64,000 bases of DNA from Apricaphanius iberus (taxonomy: Eukaryota > Chordata > Actinopteri > Cyprinodontiformes > Aphaniidae), in assembly GCA_028564705.1 (NCBI GenBank), contig JAPXFQ010000398.1:1550001-1614000 (forward strand). Direction: 5' to 3'. The notes under the pieces are model-generated. The model searched no databases. It was not told the DNA's origin and saw only the letters and a program-made list of their open reading frames with translations. The position numbers were made by a program, and so were the translations under genes. Positions 1 through 13,287 of the stretch are shown in pieces; positions within the stretch are counted from its first letter, which is position 1, and every line of letters begins with the position of its first letter.

Positions 1-1996
1 CACTGTTTTTACTACACCCTTAAATGAAAGTAGCTTTGAATTTCAGAGTTTAAAGATGTTGCACAAATAAAGAAAGTTGCTTTGCCACTTTGCTACATGA
101 TTAACATAATTTTATTACGTTCACCCAAAACGTTTTTTTTTGAGTGTATCCCAAGTAAAATAGGGACTAATCAAGGCCTTAGTTGATTTAAACAGACAGT
201 CTTTGGGCTGAGCGTTTTATGAAACACTATGTTATACAGTAGGTTCTTAAACTGAAAAGAAATGTTACAGTGTCTAGCAATAAGACTATCAAAGGTGGAA
301 AAGAACAATCCATACCCTTGTTTCTAGTGGTGTGTTGAAAAAAACATAAAAAAATGTTTTATCGATTCTTGAAAAAATCTATCTGAATCGATTTGCAAGT
401 ACAAAAACGTATTTAATTGAAGAACATTGTATGCAGTTTTTACAGCTAAAATTGTAAGGAAAACTCCAGACAGCCATTTTGAGGCTCGTGTCTGAAAGGT
501 GTTGATACAGTTTCCCCGGGAGAACTGTTCCTCAAAAAAAAAAACATTATTTAACAGCACAAACCCATATCAATGTCAAATTAGAAAGGCTTGAATTAAA
601 TCGGGAAAAGATTGGATTGACTTGTGATATACGATTCTAACTCTTCAAAACCGATTCTTGAAATTTGAATCGATACCAAAGTCTACTGGATTCCCAATTT
701 GTGTTAAAATGAATGATCAATTTATTCTCTACTCCAAATTAATCCTGATATCTTAGGGTGGCCAATTCTCCTACTATTCCTGTTTTTGGACTGTTGGCAT
801 TAGCTCTATTTATCAGAGAAAACCTATGTACGAACAAGAGGAACAGGCAAACTGAGTTTTTAGTTACTGCAATATTGCACAGACAACTGTGATTCAATGC
901 ATCTTGCTCTGCATTTAGTCATTTCTTCTATCACACTGTAGGAGAGGTTCATTGAAGTATGTGTGGTAAAGTTCAAGATGCTTGCCTGTAAATAATGATG
1001 CTGCTCTTTTTATTCTCTTTTCTAGCCAAACAAACTGGATAAAAAATTTTGACCCAATGATTGGTTCCAACTACCCCATTTCTCCCCCTAGCAACAAAAA
1101 ACAAAGCATTTGAGTTAAGGAAATAACCCAGCAGTTTAGAGAAAAAAATGACGAGGATCGTCGCCTGAACACTCATACTTTGATTTTAAAATCTCCACGT
1201 TAGTCAGTGTGAATCGTTTCTGAAATTATGGTATATCATTCAACTGTCAAAAGTTAAGATTATTTAATTTAAACTACAAAGATGTATTCTATGAAAAACT
1301 GGAGTTAGAGACAACACATATATTGTTGAGGGTATTTTGGACACAATCAGACTGAAAGTGAGGAATTTCAGATGCAGCACATGCAAATCAAGTATATGTT
1401 TAGATTGCAGCACCAAAAAGTTTATCTTTTCATCTAAATTCCTATCACAGACCCAGTGACCATATGTCTAACTTATCTTCAAAGCCTGGAAAAAATAAAA
1501 AAAGCCACATTCCTTAGACATTTCCTTTAAGACATCAGGAACACAAATTATAAGAATTAGCAAAAAGATGGCAAAACACTTTATTCATGTTAAAAAAAAC
1601 AAAAAAATGTTCTCCCTGATATTCCCTCTCTCCCTAAAAAACACAGAATCGAGCTGGGAATTACAGCAGCCAAATGTGCAGCTGTGGACTGTGTGTGTGT
1701 GTGTGTGTGTGGAGGGGGGGGGGGGGTACGCTAAAACAGAGAGAGATGGATGATATGTAGGGTTGTTTTCTGTTTGCCATCTGTGAAGGCAGAGACCACA
1801 CCAGCGTCAGAGTCACTGGTTTGTCACACACAGAGACACTTTAAGCAGGTCCTATGTATGTTTCAGAACCAGTCTAAACAACAGCTGCCTATGTCATGTC
1901 AGGGAAAACCACTGAAAACACGTTCTCTCTACCCTTGTCAATGCAGGCACATCCATTTACCAAGTTTAATTAAAGTTGTCAAAAGTGAGCAATTAC
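1..1996. other. Stretch without recognised gene, probably intronic
   Basis: I see no convincing exon on either strand, only short chance reading frames and A/T-rich sequence. If the exon ending at 1,997 belongs to a minus-strand gene, this is its next intron and the gene continues beyond the left edge. Confidence 0.4.
1690..1726. repeat. (TG)n microsatellite followed by a G run
   Basis: About 11 TG units run to 1,711, followed by GGA and a G run of about 13 bases to 1,726. This is a simple repeat, likely polymorphic in length and prone to sequencing error. Confidence 0.95.
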
Positions 1997-2107
1997 CTGT
2001 AAACTGAGGGCAATCTGACGGATGTACATCATATTGAGGTCCTCCAGTATCCAAAGTTTTTCCTCCATGTCTGCGTATTTATCAGTTGGCATTCTTCGTG
2101 CAGGTGG
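1997..2107 (-). CDS. Internal coding exon of an unrecognised gene
   Basis: On the minus strand, a 111-nt block is open in the frame set by its splice sites and encodes 37 residues. It is bounded by an acceptor (intron ending TTTGTAG at 2,108) and a donor (CAG then GTAATT at 1,996). Both ends are phase 0. The peptide begins PPARRMPTDKYADMEEKLW and ends in a helical, hydrophobic-heptad stretch, MMYIRQIALSLQ, which looks like part of a coiled coil or amphipathic helix. Residue 6 is a methionine, so an alternative translation start within the exon is possible. I do not recognise the family. The case for it being real rests on clean splice sites, length divisible by three and protein-like composition; the next exon is not in the 1,996 bases to the left. 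It may be spliced to the candidate first exon at 33,134-33,247, which also ends in phase 0. Confidence 0.6.
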
Positions 2108-2159
2108 CTACAAATAAAATAAACCTCGCTTCTTTTAGCTGAGTTACAGGATTTCAGTT

Positions 2160-2720
2160 CACTATCCTGCTGAAACTGCTGTAAGGAACTTCATTTTTAC
2201 TTCCAACTTCAACAGCTCATTTCATGCGCAAAACTCACGCGCAAGAGTCTCTCCATCCAAAAACAAGACTAACTCCGGGGAGAGCAGGCTGGGGTCTTCT
2301 CCTTTACTTTTTCTTCGCACAACAAAAATCCTCTCTAACACACAGTGTCAACAGCGCGGAAAGAATGGAGGATGGAGCTCTTCTTCTTTGTGTCCCCACT
2401 GTGAACGTGGTGTGTCCTCTGTGACAAGAGACTTCTCCACAAAAGGGCATTGCCTCTGCGGGAGTGATCGACACAACTACTCCACTGTGTCAGTGGGTGC
2501 GTATGTGTGTCTTTACGCTCATCTGGCGGCTCGGCGTTGAATTAACCCCTAAAACGCGCTCCGGGCGATAATAGCGAACTTTCAAAAATAAGTAAAACTG
2601 AAACAGGGGGAGCAGAGGGAGATAACAGTCCCCTTTAAACGAATAAACACCACAAATGCCACACCAGAACGCAGCCGCAAGCGGGTGGAGAGCTTTGTTC
2701 TTCATTACAGCCTAATGGAG
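2160..2720 (-). promoter_or_regulatory. CpG-richer patch, possible alternative promoter
   Basis: Just upstream (in the minus-strand sense) of the 1,997-2,107 exon, the sequence becomes richer in CpG, for example CGCGCTCCGGGCG near 2,555-2,570. The surroundings are A/T-rich. This could be an alternative promoter for a transcript starting at the ATG inside that exon. No TATA box or initiator stands out, so this is an inference from composition and position. Confidence 0.3.
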
Positions 2721-3882
2721 GGAATTCGAACTGTGACAGCTGGGGTTCCATACGATTGGATAACACTGAAATGAACCATGAAATGTAAAGCTACACTGGC
2801 TCAAATTTAATGGAAGGTTTAAATACAGAAACAAAATAATCCTTCTTATTTGGCGATAAAAGTTGAAAAAGTCAATCAGTAAAAAAGGAGTTGAAGAAAG
2901 AAAATGATTTTCTTAGGCACATCGTCACGCATGAAAACAAATGAATACTTCCAAATAGGCAATGCAAAAACTCTCTGCGCAAACCCAACAAAATATGATT
3001 ATTAAACGAGGCCACAATTTTTAAAAAAACAACCAGAATAAATTAGAAAAGAAAAAATTATCAAAATTCCCCACTTCAGGGTTTCAGTTTTTTTTTTAAA
3101 GAGGAACAACAAATATGAATCACGGACGTTCACTCATTGTATACACAAAGGAACGTCATTTGACAAAAATAAAAAAATAAAAAAAATAAAAATCAGGAAT
3201 CAGAAAAGACAAAATCCCTACTCTGTTCTCCTGCTGTTGTGCGTGAGAAGCGTGTGTCCTCGTGGTTCAGACCAAAGTACCCAGACCACAATTCGACCAG
3301 CGTCAGGAAACCAGCGTCACATTGTAGGCATTGCTCACTGAGTCAGATTTATAAAAACTGCCCTCATCACCGAACCAGTCGAACCTTCTGTGGCGAACTG
3401 GAGAATTAATTGATTTTATTCAAGTAACCCATTGGTGCAGCATCGGTTGGAACTAATATATATATATATTTTCTGAATAGTTTAGTTCAAATAAGACGTG
3501 TCTACATTGTGCCGTTCCTTGACTTGTAATAATCTAAGGTTGTCTTAATGACAAAAAAAGAATGACGAAACTGTTTCCAAAAACATAAAAAAAAAAAAAA
3601 AATTTAGAAATCTAAAAATCATTTTACAGTGTTGGATGAGTTGTCTCAGGGTTGATAAGTTAAGATGTACTTTAATTTAAGAACTGGAAAAACTCAAATG
3701 CAACTTCCTTGTTTTCCTAAAAAAAAACATTGAAATAGGCATTTAGCACGAACTTGGAATTTAAAATCAGATACCAGCTTTAGTATCATTAATCAGCTGC
3801 TTACAGTGCACAACAAAGACCAGTGCCTATTCGTCATTTACTGTTTTTGAGAAACAGCACTAGAAAAGCCATTCCACTCTGA
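2721..3882. other. A-rich stretch, nothing recognised
   Basis: Long A runs occur (for example 3,164-3,190 and 3,588-3,602), along with a short (TA)n near 3,456-3,468. No splice-bounded open frame is convincing. Confidence 0.4.
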
Positions 3883-3883
3883 C

Positions 3884-4307
3884 AGTGCGTTCACACTACA
3901 CGCTTTGTTAGCATCAAACAACTCTCACAAGGTGACTAGTTTGACGCGTATACATTTTAGCTTGCAAAGCGGATGGGCAGGACTTTTTCTGGCGGATGTT
4001 TTAAACACTAGCGGATCGTGGTTGGCTAGACAACGTTGATTTGAGGCGACGGTCACTACAGTGAGACGCTCTGATTGATTGGTGCCCTGCGTCAAAAGCG
4101 CTAAGAGCGCCAAAAGTACAGCTAGCTGAACTTCTGTGTTGCTTAGGTTTGCCGCTTGAAACACAGGAAAAGATTGAAAAATTGATGCGGCCAACGCACA
4201 GAAAGCACAGCAGAGACTCTGACGCCCCTCTGACGGACTCAACCATACACTTTACACATAATCTTGCCACTCTTGACACTGACGTTTCGGGCGGAGTAAA
4301 CGCACCA
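3884..4307. mobile_element. Non-autonomous DNA transposon (MITE), family A
   Basis: The left end reads CAGTGCGTTCACACTACACG. The right end, read in reverse complement, is TGGTGCGTTTACTCCGC, so the ends share an inverted GTGCGTT-AC core. There is no transposase frame. The interior is unusually CpG-rich for its surroundings. The right end abuts a second, different MITE with no gap. The superfamily is uncertain; ends of this style are common in teleost hAT-type MITEs. Confidence 0.55.
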
Positions 4308-4669
4308 TTAGGCTGCATTCACAACTGATAGTCCGGTAGACTTGGTTCAATTGGAGACCAAAATTGCAACATTGATGCAGTTTCAATCTGGTGCAGTTGG
4401 TATTCACACTGCTCTTTTTGTAAAAGGACCAACGCTTTCTTGCAACAATTTCACCGCCTGTTGTGGCGCTGTGGTTCTGGGTCCACTTACCATTCACATA
4501 TGCAATCGAACCACAGCAGAGTCTGTTTCAATCAAACCTAGACCTACGTATTTAGGCAGACTAGAATTCGATTGCACATTTACACCTCCCACAATGATTT
4601 GGATTTTCTGGGCAAATGAACAAGAGTTTGATTCAAGCGGAGAAAACTAGGCCGGTGTGAATGTACCCA
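4308..4669. mobile_element. MITE family B, copy 1
   Basis: The left end contains GGCTGCATTCACA. The right end, in reverse complement, reads GGGTACATTCACACCGGCC, giving imperfect terminal inverted repeats of about 14 bp. Internal landmarks are CAATCTGGTGCAGTTG, TTTCAATCAAAC and GATTCAAGCGG. The same landmarks recur in the same order near 31.6-32.4 kb, so this is one family with two copies in the window. No coding capacity. Confidence 0.7.
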
Positions 4670-6310
4670 GAGACAGTTCCCCCCTGGGCAAAAACCAAAT
4701 CCACCACTGATGAGAGAACAAAATTACTCCCTGGGGGAATAATGACAGATTTTATTTGAAGTTTGATGTCATAATTCCAAAATGCAATAGGCTGATTTCC
4801 AACATCACTGCTAGACATATAAAAAGATGTTCAAGCTTCAGCTATTCACTATTTAGCAGCACATTTGACGGTTTGGATTCCATAGATTGGGGGCAAACAT
4901 TGTAAGTTATGTTCTGAATATGTTCCTTTAGGTTTTTTAAGGCATAAATGGCAGAAAAGAATAACTGTCAGGTTGTATTGCTCATGGGATAAGCACTACA
5001 ACAATTAGTAAATAACACTGGTTTCCCACCTTGCAACAAGAGCATGAGTTTGGTGTGATGCTATTACCTATTCTGAAGTCTGACCTCCAAGTTGGATTAA
5101 ACACATCATGAGCCCAAACATTATGTAGTGGAAACTTGTACATTGCCACAACCATTCTTTGTGCTCAGACACAAATTCCTAGACATCTGCCTCTCCATCA
5201 CCCCCGAACATGTGCTGTAAACCTTTAACAAATGCAAACTTCGCAAACAAAGGAGCTCCGAGAGGCTTTTCATCTCACAGGAGGAAACCAAAGGGGACAA
5301 AGAAGCAAGCAGCTGGATCATTTCCCCCACAAAAACACCTCTTCCCTGCAGATTTTATGATCAACCACCTAATCTGTCACAAGAAGCAACAGCTGGAGAG
5401 AAGCAGGAGATTTACTGTTCCTGGACTAGAGAAAGAAATGTATCACATGAACCTGCAGAGTGGATGTTAAAAGGGCCCAGGAAACATTCTGAAATTTGTG
5501 TGTATTAATTCACAGTTAAGTACATCTCTGCGAGACAGAGACTGGGACATTTTTTTTTTTTTACTCCACTAACAAATGAATGATAAAACAAATTTTAAAA
5601 CCATGACGCAAACCTAACAACTTTTCCTTTTAAGCTATTAGCTATACTTTTCTATAAAATAAATGAAATTCACTTAAGTTACAGTTTGTCACACATGTAA
5701 CTGCATTTCATTGTCAGTTTTTCTGTTTATTTTGCTATTATGCTGCAAATTAAGATTAAAATAACCCTAACCAGTATAAAGCTTTTCTTTTGCCTCTGTG
5801 ACATCAAGCAAGGCCTGAAGCAACTGATCAGAGGGATTCTGAGTATGTCAACTTGTATTTCTCTATGATGTTTCCACTTTTTACATGCTGACTAGCTAAA
5901 GTTCTGATGTCTCTCACTATCATAGTTTCCTTTAGCTTCACCATCCACAGCAGTGTTGGGGGAATTCACATTTAAACGTGTGAAAGTTGAACTCCTTGCA
6001 ACTTAAAATGCAACTCCCCTGCCTCTAAATTAATGTTGAAATATGTCAAAAGTAGCTTGTTCTCCATAGTATTTACTAATGCTAACAGGTCAGATCCAAT
6101 ATGTTCCTCTTGTGATGTTACTGATCCAAATATCAACATACCAGAAAATGACTGTTCTTCATCAGTGCACCTTTTAAAAACTCAAACTTCTGTAAAATCC
6201 TGCATTAGAAATCTATATGTCTCATTGTCATTTTACATGTGTTACTGGGGGGGAAGCAGCGTTGGATAATGTTTTAAAGACGAGAACACAAAACACATGG
6301 AGGCAAAGAT
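4670..6310. other. Stretch without recognised gene
   Basis: No exon or repeat family is recognised. Short reading frames near 5,210-5,470 and 6,033-6,270 show no recognisable protein features. Confidence 0.4.
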
Positions 6311-6321
6311 ATTGTAACATA

Positions 6322-6880
6322 TCCACTGGACGTGTCAGCAGCATGTTACAGGAGCAGCACGTTTTAGTCGTGTATTCTGCTGCTTGGCCCTTTCCACGGG
6401 GGGCGTCCAAATGGTCTGTGTTTTATGTTCTGTCCGTTTTACATTCGCCAATAAGTTTATGTTACGTCAGGGAATATACAAAATCCCTCGAAGGGCAAAA
6501 GAATGATGTTAGTGGCGATCTGAGGTAGTGTAGACCCTCCAGCGACCTACTGACTTCTCACGGGGCCGCATAGGTAGTAAAGTAAAGCTACCGGAAAGAA
6601 GCAACTTTGTTTTATTTGGAAAATTTCCGGATGCCAAGCCGTCTGATTTCCTGTCTTCCGTTATCCAAAATGTTGAAATTTACACGTTTCACAGGTGTAG
6701 CGCGTAGAAAATAGGACTGCCGCGTATATTTAGAAAAGTCCTGCGACATGATGCTCCTGTGACGGGGCAAACTCGTGCTGCTTTCGCCTCCGGTGGAAAG
6801 GATTATATTGATTACAGCGGTGGCTAACAGCCTTGTATGACGTGCTGCTGCTGTAACATGCTGCTGACGCGTCTGGTGGA
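6322..6880. mobile_element. Foldback MITE with 41-bp inverted arms
   Basis: The left arm (6,322-6,362) and the reverse complement of the right arm (6,840-6,880) match at 37 of 41 positions. They share the uninterrupted core GTCAGCAGCATGTTACAG. About 477 bp, GC-richer than the surroundings, lies between them. There is no transposase frame. This fits a non-autonomous DNA transposon with long terminal inverted repeats; outer boundaries and target duplication could not be fixed. Confidence 0.7.
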
Positions 6881-6899
6881 AAGGACGGATAAGACTGAT

Positions 6900-9800
6900 A
6901 ATTCATTGTATTTTTTCGTTTGGCTTTCCATTATCCCACCAGAACTATCTTCAACCATAAAACTGCTGCATGTAAATCCCTTTCTAGTAAAATACAAAGA
7001 CTAACAGGACAAAAGCACCCAAATCTGAACAAAACCAGAAGAAAGCAGCTATTATCTCAATGACAGGTGCTGCTGGAGGGCAGACAGACAGTTCTGTTGC
7101 CTCTTGGCCCAGAGCCAGAGAGGGTGAGGTAAAAAAACCGGTACTGAGGCCCAGGATTAGTGGTGGAAAGACCTAACACCTTTCAGCTTCACTGGGTTTT
7201 TTTGTGCCTGGTTAGATGGTCATAGTCCCTTGATGGGATGATGGGGGGATTAGCAACATCTGACAGTGGAAGAACAAGATTTAACAGTAAACTGTCATGA
7301 GAGTGTGGTTACAGCAATTCAATCCAGTTTGAAAAAACGAAAAGGTTTAATCAAAACTGAGCATCGGCACATGCACATGCGAGTATAGACTCGAACACCG
7401 ATTACACATTACACACGCTGACCCTTGTATAATAAGTGCCCAAATGGCCATGCTGTTTTCAGAAACAATGCCCGGAGCTTTGTTGTTTCTGAACGGATGT
7501 GTGGAGGAATATGGTTAACTTCCCTTTCATGCACCTAATCAGCTGGAGGAAGCACAGAGTGCACTCAGAACTCAGGGAGCATTTCATATCAGCAGAAAGT
7601 TGGTTATATATGGTGGTCTAAAAGTAAGAAAGGAGAGAAAAAAGGTTTAAGATTTAAAATACTCCTTTGTAATAACGTTATAGATTGGAATTTATTTATC
7701 GGGGTTGTTTATGCTTTGGGGGTTTTCCTTTTGCAGTATCATAATATCATAAATCCAAACAAAGAGTTTTTATATTTCTCCAGCTGAAGAGAAAAAAAGC
7801 TGCTAAAGTTGCTTCAGAACTGTGGCAAACAAAAGCTCCTTTATAAAACATCACCATAAAAATAAAAGCCCTTTTTAGTGGCTAGTTTCGTACATTTCTA
7901 AATAACCAACAGCTGTCTGGCTTATTTGAAACTCTTAATCTTGAAGCACGTATATAATTAAAATATCTTAATCAAAGTTTGATCATTGTATCTTTTTTTA
8001 GGCATGACTGAGTTCCAGCTCTTACAAACAAAAGCAAAGCTACAGCAGCTTCCACGTCGCCAGCCCTCATTACTTTTCCTTACATTAAAGCAAGCTTCAT
8101 GATGAAGGTTGCGTTATATGAGAAGATAAAATCTGTCTTCAAATCCCTGAAGAGTGTGGCAGTAGAAAGGGTAGGGAAACACACCAGGGCATCATGGAGC
8201 CAGAGCCAAAACCACAACAAAGGAGCCTGAATGTCGTCTGAAAACTGAACCCAACGTACCTCCTACTCATTTAAAACGCACACACAGAAACAGAGAGCTA
8301 TACTTGCATCATAAACACACATCTTCAACACAAACAGACACGACACGCTCACAGCGACTCCATGGCAAGGGGTTGTGGCAAAACTCCCACAAAAGTACAT
8401 AGATTGAACTCAGTGTAAGAACTTCTTCTGTGTGATTATGCCTATCCAAGTTCTCCCTGTTGTTTCCCACGGGACAAAGTCATTAATTGAAAGGCGAGAC
8501 CAAACAGACTAAACAGAACATAATTTTCTTTTAGTATTTTTGCACTTTCACACTTATGATTGAAAAAAAGACATTAAAAAAACCCAACCTGTAAATAACC
8601 CCCTGCTGAAACTACATCAGAAGTTGGAAGTATGTAGTTTTTAGCTCTCTTAGCTTCAACATGCTGATAGAATATTGTAATATTGTTAAAGCATTACTTA
8701 GGCTTTTGTGTTACTGCTCTAAAGAGGTTAAAATTGTAGATGGCAAAAAGTAATTTTGTATTTGTCTACACAATTTCGCTCAGGCTTCTGTTACTTTCTT
8801 GTGGAGTACCTCAGGGCTTGATATATGTATCTCAGAGCGTATTCACAGCGACCCAGTTTAGTTTGCTTAAAACGATCTCAAATTTGTTTCCTTCATTGGT
8901 CCAGACTTTTTACACTGGTGTCAATAAAACCCAGCAAACTGCGGTGCGCAGCAAATAAGCAAACCGAGACTCAGCTGAAGAGGTGGTCATGAAGTGGTTC
9001 CAAACGAAACCTAGTGTGGAGCAAATCAAGTCTGAAAGCGACCAAACTTTATCCAACCAGGTAAACAAAAATACATACCTTGAGTCTTGGCATGGTACAT
9101 TGTGAGAATTGTTTGTTATTTAATGCTTGAATTTTTTATGTGTGCTGTGGCTTAACGTAAATGCCCCGCACAGACCATCTGTTCATCCTATTGTAAACAT
9201 TTTGTTGCCTCAAACGGCCTTAATGCTCAAACATTTCTGTTATCTGTAGCTGTATCAGAGTTCTCGTTACAATTGTTGGCTGTCGGTCATGTCGACAGTA
9301 AAAAACACAAACAAAAGAACTGGTCAGAATCAAATTTTTTAATGTCAGTTACTTAAATGATAACATGTTCAATTGTCCATTTTAATTTTTTTTAAGTTTA
9401 TATTGAATCTGTACACATTACGTTAATATGCCGCATGTATTTGGCACTTTTGTGCGTACTGGATGCTAAAGGGCCACTTCAGACATAGATTTGAAATCAG
9501 GATACATTTATGGAATTGTAGTGATCAGAATACGCCAAAACTCTCTTAACAAGGGGCTTTTCGGTTCGCTTCAGGGGGAAGAAATCCTACTGGATGCGCT
9601 CTTTTTGCATCAGCAGCGATCTGTCACCATCGGTCTGTGTCTGGTGTTGTGCTATCTGTGTAGTCACAGATGGGCTCCAAAGCTTCAGTAACTCTTCAAC
9701 GTGCTGTAATCTTCAGATTTTTCCATCACTATTTTAAAACCGGTCAAATGCGGAAAATATTCGGCACCCATGTGATGAAACCATAATGCCAGAAAGACGA

Positions 9801-12800
9801 TAAGAGCAGTACTTATTGTTTATGTTGAACTACTTTCACATGGCTTCCTGTTTTTGCCCTGCTTAAAAATTTAACTGCCCACTGGTTAGAAGACCTTAGC
9901 ACACGTGAAACTCCGGTCCTGCTGCATTTACTGTGAATTTAGTGTGAATAGGAACCCCAGCCAAAAATGATCAAATAAAGTACATAAAAATTAAAATTAA
10001 TTTTTCAGACCAAAGCAAGTGAACTAACGGTTGCTTTTGGTGTAAATATGCCCTCAGTTATTTTCTCTCGATCTGCTGATCCTGGGTACCAGGCTAGGAA
10101 AACACCAATTGAACAGTTTTTGATCATACCAGGGTGAGAAACCTTTTCATTTTTGCTTAAATTATTTGAGCTCCTCCTTGGTTACAGTGTTATGTGTGGT
10201 TTCATAGGCACTCCTTTGTTCTTTACCCTTTGGTTTTATTCTTGGAAAAGCACAAAACTGTTTTCAGCTGTTATATGGATGAAGCCAGGGCCTTTAAAAC
10301 GAAAGACTGACTATTCCTTGCAAATGTCAAATAATTGACTTGGGGTACTGAAAGCTTGGAAAGTCGGTCCCACATAAAATTTGTTTTGGTGAAAATAAGG
10401 TAAAGGTAATTCATTTTTGGTTGGGTTGATATTCTGCAGTTGAGAGGGGCTCTCCTCCAATATATAAGCATATTTTCACAAAGTTGGGCTTTATGGACAG
10501 CCACTTTAGACTAAATGGTCAGATTGGTGCATTGGTACAATCCACTCTTTTTTAACTAGCTATTATAGCCACTGTAAGGCCTGCTGCTAGCATACAACTC
10601 TTCTTGTTAGTTTTCACCAAAATGAACTTGTCCTATTATGATTAAAATCTTCCCTTTATGTTTATGACTGCCTTTCTTACTGATACTTGATCAGTGCTTG
10701 CTCTGCTTTAATTAAAGAAGTAAGCTTGGTCTTATTGAACATGCAATGTTTGGACAAACAATAACATAAAAATAAAGGTATGAGAGTTTAAAAAAATAAA
10801 TAAAAGCAAGATGTAGATCACATTACATTGCTGTGACATGCTCTGGGTTACGTCTGCTCATTTGAATGACATCAGCCTGCAGCGAGTTGTGAAACTGAAC
10901 ATTTCACTGAGTAATCGGCCCCACCTCCCCCACCAGACGAGGTCAGTACTCACTTTATAGGATGAAAAAACCTGCGTTGACAGCCGCAGGGTCATGGAGA
11001 CAAAGTAACAAGACAGTAAATCTTGTCAGCCGTCTGCCTTGTTATTAGGTGGATCAGTTTCAGCGTGATAACCAGTCTGAGTCAATTTCTACTGTACGAT
11101 TTGGGAAATGAGACACTGATACATGCTAGACTTCATCATCAATGCTTGAGTGACTTGTAGGGATAAATTTTTCCTTTCACTGAAAAAAAGGGGAGGAATA
11201 TGTCAGAATCCATGGGGAGTAGACTTGATCTAATCACTGACTTGAGTAACAATACATAGATGATCCTACATCAACATTAGCTTCCATATGCTGGTAGCTC
11301 TAAAGGAAATACACACAAGCATGCAGGCACACACACACACACACACTCTCACACACTTTCACCTTTGGAGACAGTTCAGCAGTTTGCTTGCTTCCCAGAA
11401 TCATTGCTGACTTTCAGGAACGCTACCTCAGCCTTTTAACGAAGTCTGCAGAAACTCACCCCTCTGAGGGAGTGGACACTTCAGTGGAAGAGAAAGCTGC
11501 TCACTAGAAGATTCATCTCCATTGATTACTGCCCTCGGGGGCACAGGCTGTGCAGAATTACAGAGGATGTGTGTGACTGTAAGAGGCCAACTGCACAGGA
11601 GCTATTCAGTTGTACTTAATAGAGTGAATGATCTCTTAAAATGACTATTAATGACTGTTAGGTGTGAGGAATATAAAGCAATGGAAAAATGTGTTCAAGA
11701 GGTTAACAAGGGGAGGTAAAGGTCACTTGCAGAAACTCTGAAAATGTAATGGAGCAATGGCGCCCTCTGCAGACTTGGCAGTATCAACATCAAAATGCAC
11801 CACAATTAAATTAGTGCCATTAAAATCACAATACAGACAGTTGTGCTGGCATAATTTAGTCAACTTAACATTTTAATCAGAACACATGAAGAAAATGTTT
11901 AGATTTGTCCTTATCACAGATTCCTTATTGTTTCCAGCTTTACCTTCATGATCATGAACAAAAAATTAATTGTTTAAAAACAATACATTCACACAAGAAT
12001 TATTTGTAATTACAGTCTAAAAATCTAAAGAGAACCAGCATCTGTATCATTCATATATCAAATCTAAACAACTGGGGGGACATCTCACAGCAAACTGTAA
12101 TTCAAACTGAAAGGACCAAATAAAGTAGTCTTTATTTTGTCAGGAGATTTTGAGAGTATTTGTTCAGCACGCAATCAAATAAGAATAATAAGATTGAGTT
12201 AAACATTTTTTAATGAAAAAAAAAATCAATTTTCATAATTACATTTTAGTTTCATGCTAAGTTATTTTCTCATTAAACTATGAATTGCAATAAAGTGTGA
12301 AAATGTGTGTTTATGTCTTGGTTTTTAATGTGACACCAGGCCTATAATTTATCTTTGGTTTTGTATATGACTTTGTACATTATGGGACTAGGGATTAGCC
12401 GCAAATTGACCCTCAATAATAAGTACGGAAACTGTTTTGATTATATCATCATCTTCATGCATATTCTCTAACTCCCAGCTGTATAAACCCAAATGCTTAT
12501 TGAATTTAAGCATATAAGGTAATGTGTATTAAGCTTATAAGATATTTGTATTTAAAGAGGGAGGATGTGGCCTAAGGACATCACAATCCTATATTAATCT
12601 ACGCCTAATTATTAGGTAACTTCTTTTTGTTAGGCAAAAGAACCAAAAAAGAAGGATTTTGCTGACTGACAAAAGTTAAAATGTATAGTGCCTTCCAGAG
12701 AGATGTAGAACTCACCAATATCAAAGAACTGTTGAATATTTTGTTGCAAATAAGCTGGCCGAAGGTTGCAGAAGGAAGTGAGTAGAATTTCCTTTGGGAA

Positions 12801-12985
12801 TCCACTTCTAATTAAAAAATGATACTCATATTTATATGAGCGATATATTTCAAGAGATTATATACAGTATGTTCATTTAGCTGATGAAGTCTTAAAGAAT
12901 ATATAATAAGACCAACAAACATTATTTTAAATGTAGGAATATATTACATATTGTATATTATTTTATGGGTATGTTTTGAACTGCA
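6900..12985. other. Stretch without recognised gene
   Basis: Six kilobases with no convincing exon. It contains a short (CA)n tract (see separate entry) and a weak reverse-transcriptase-like word near 8,797-8,817. A stretch near 9,660-9,770 resembles 17,580-17,850 (TCCAAAGC and TTTTCCATCACT landmarks). The rest may be intronic, single-copy DNA. Confidence 0.4.
11328..11346. repeat. (CA)n microsatellite
   Basis: Nine to ten CA units, followed by an interrupted CT/CA tract to about 11,360. Confidence 0.9.
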
Positions 12986-12989
12986 CTTT

Positions 12990-13270
12990 CATAAGGAATA
13001 CTGATGACCATACAGTTTTCCTGAAACAGTCATTGATACCTTCTGCAAGGAAGGCAAACCACAAACAGTCATTGCTAAAGAAGCTGGTTGTTCAAAATGA
13101 GCTGTATCCAGAAATAATGTAATCCTAGGTGGAAAGATAAAAGTATTGTCAAAATATGCCTTAAGGCAGCCATGCAAAATAATCAACAGGATCGCAATCA
13201 ACATGTTGACAAAAAAAGGGGCATAAATGAATTGCTAAAGATTTTAGGAGTATAAAAAGTAAAAATACTA
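12990..13270 (+). pseudogene. Tc1-like transposase fragment, N-terminal region
   Basis: The plus strand reads, with breaks, CKEGKPQTVIAKEAGCSK followed by a basic stretch. This is the helix-turn-helix DNA-binding region characteristic of one teleost Tc1 lineage. The reading frame is interrupted by a stop and indels, and no catalytic DDE region follows. It is a dead fragment. Confidence 0.7.
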
Positions 13271-13287
13271 GAAACTCATTATCTACA

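Noticed and set aside
4342..4650. A 102-codon frame inside MITE family B.
   Set aside because: The element is non-coding; the second copy does not preserve the frame.
6521..6533. TGAGGTAGTGTAG, reminiscent of the let-7 seed.
   Set aside because: Matches only the first bases of let-7 and no precursor hairpin is present.
8797..8817. CGVPQG-like word suggesting a LINE reverse transcriptase.
   Set aside because: Six residues only; the surrounding frame shows no other RT landmarks.
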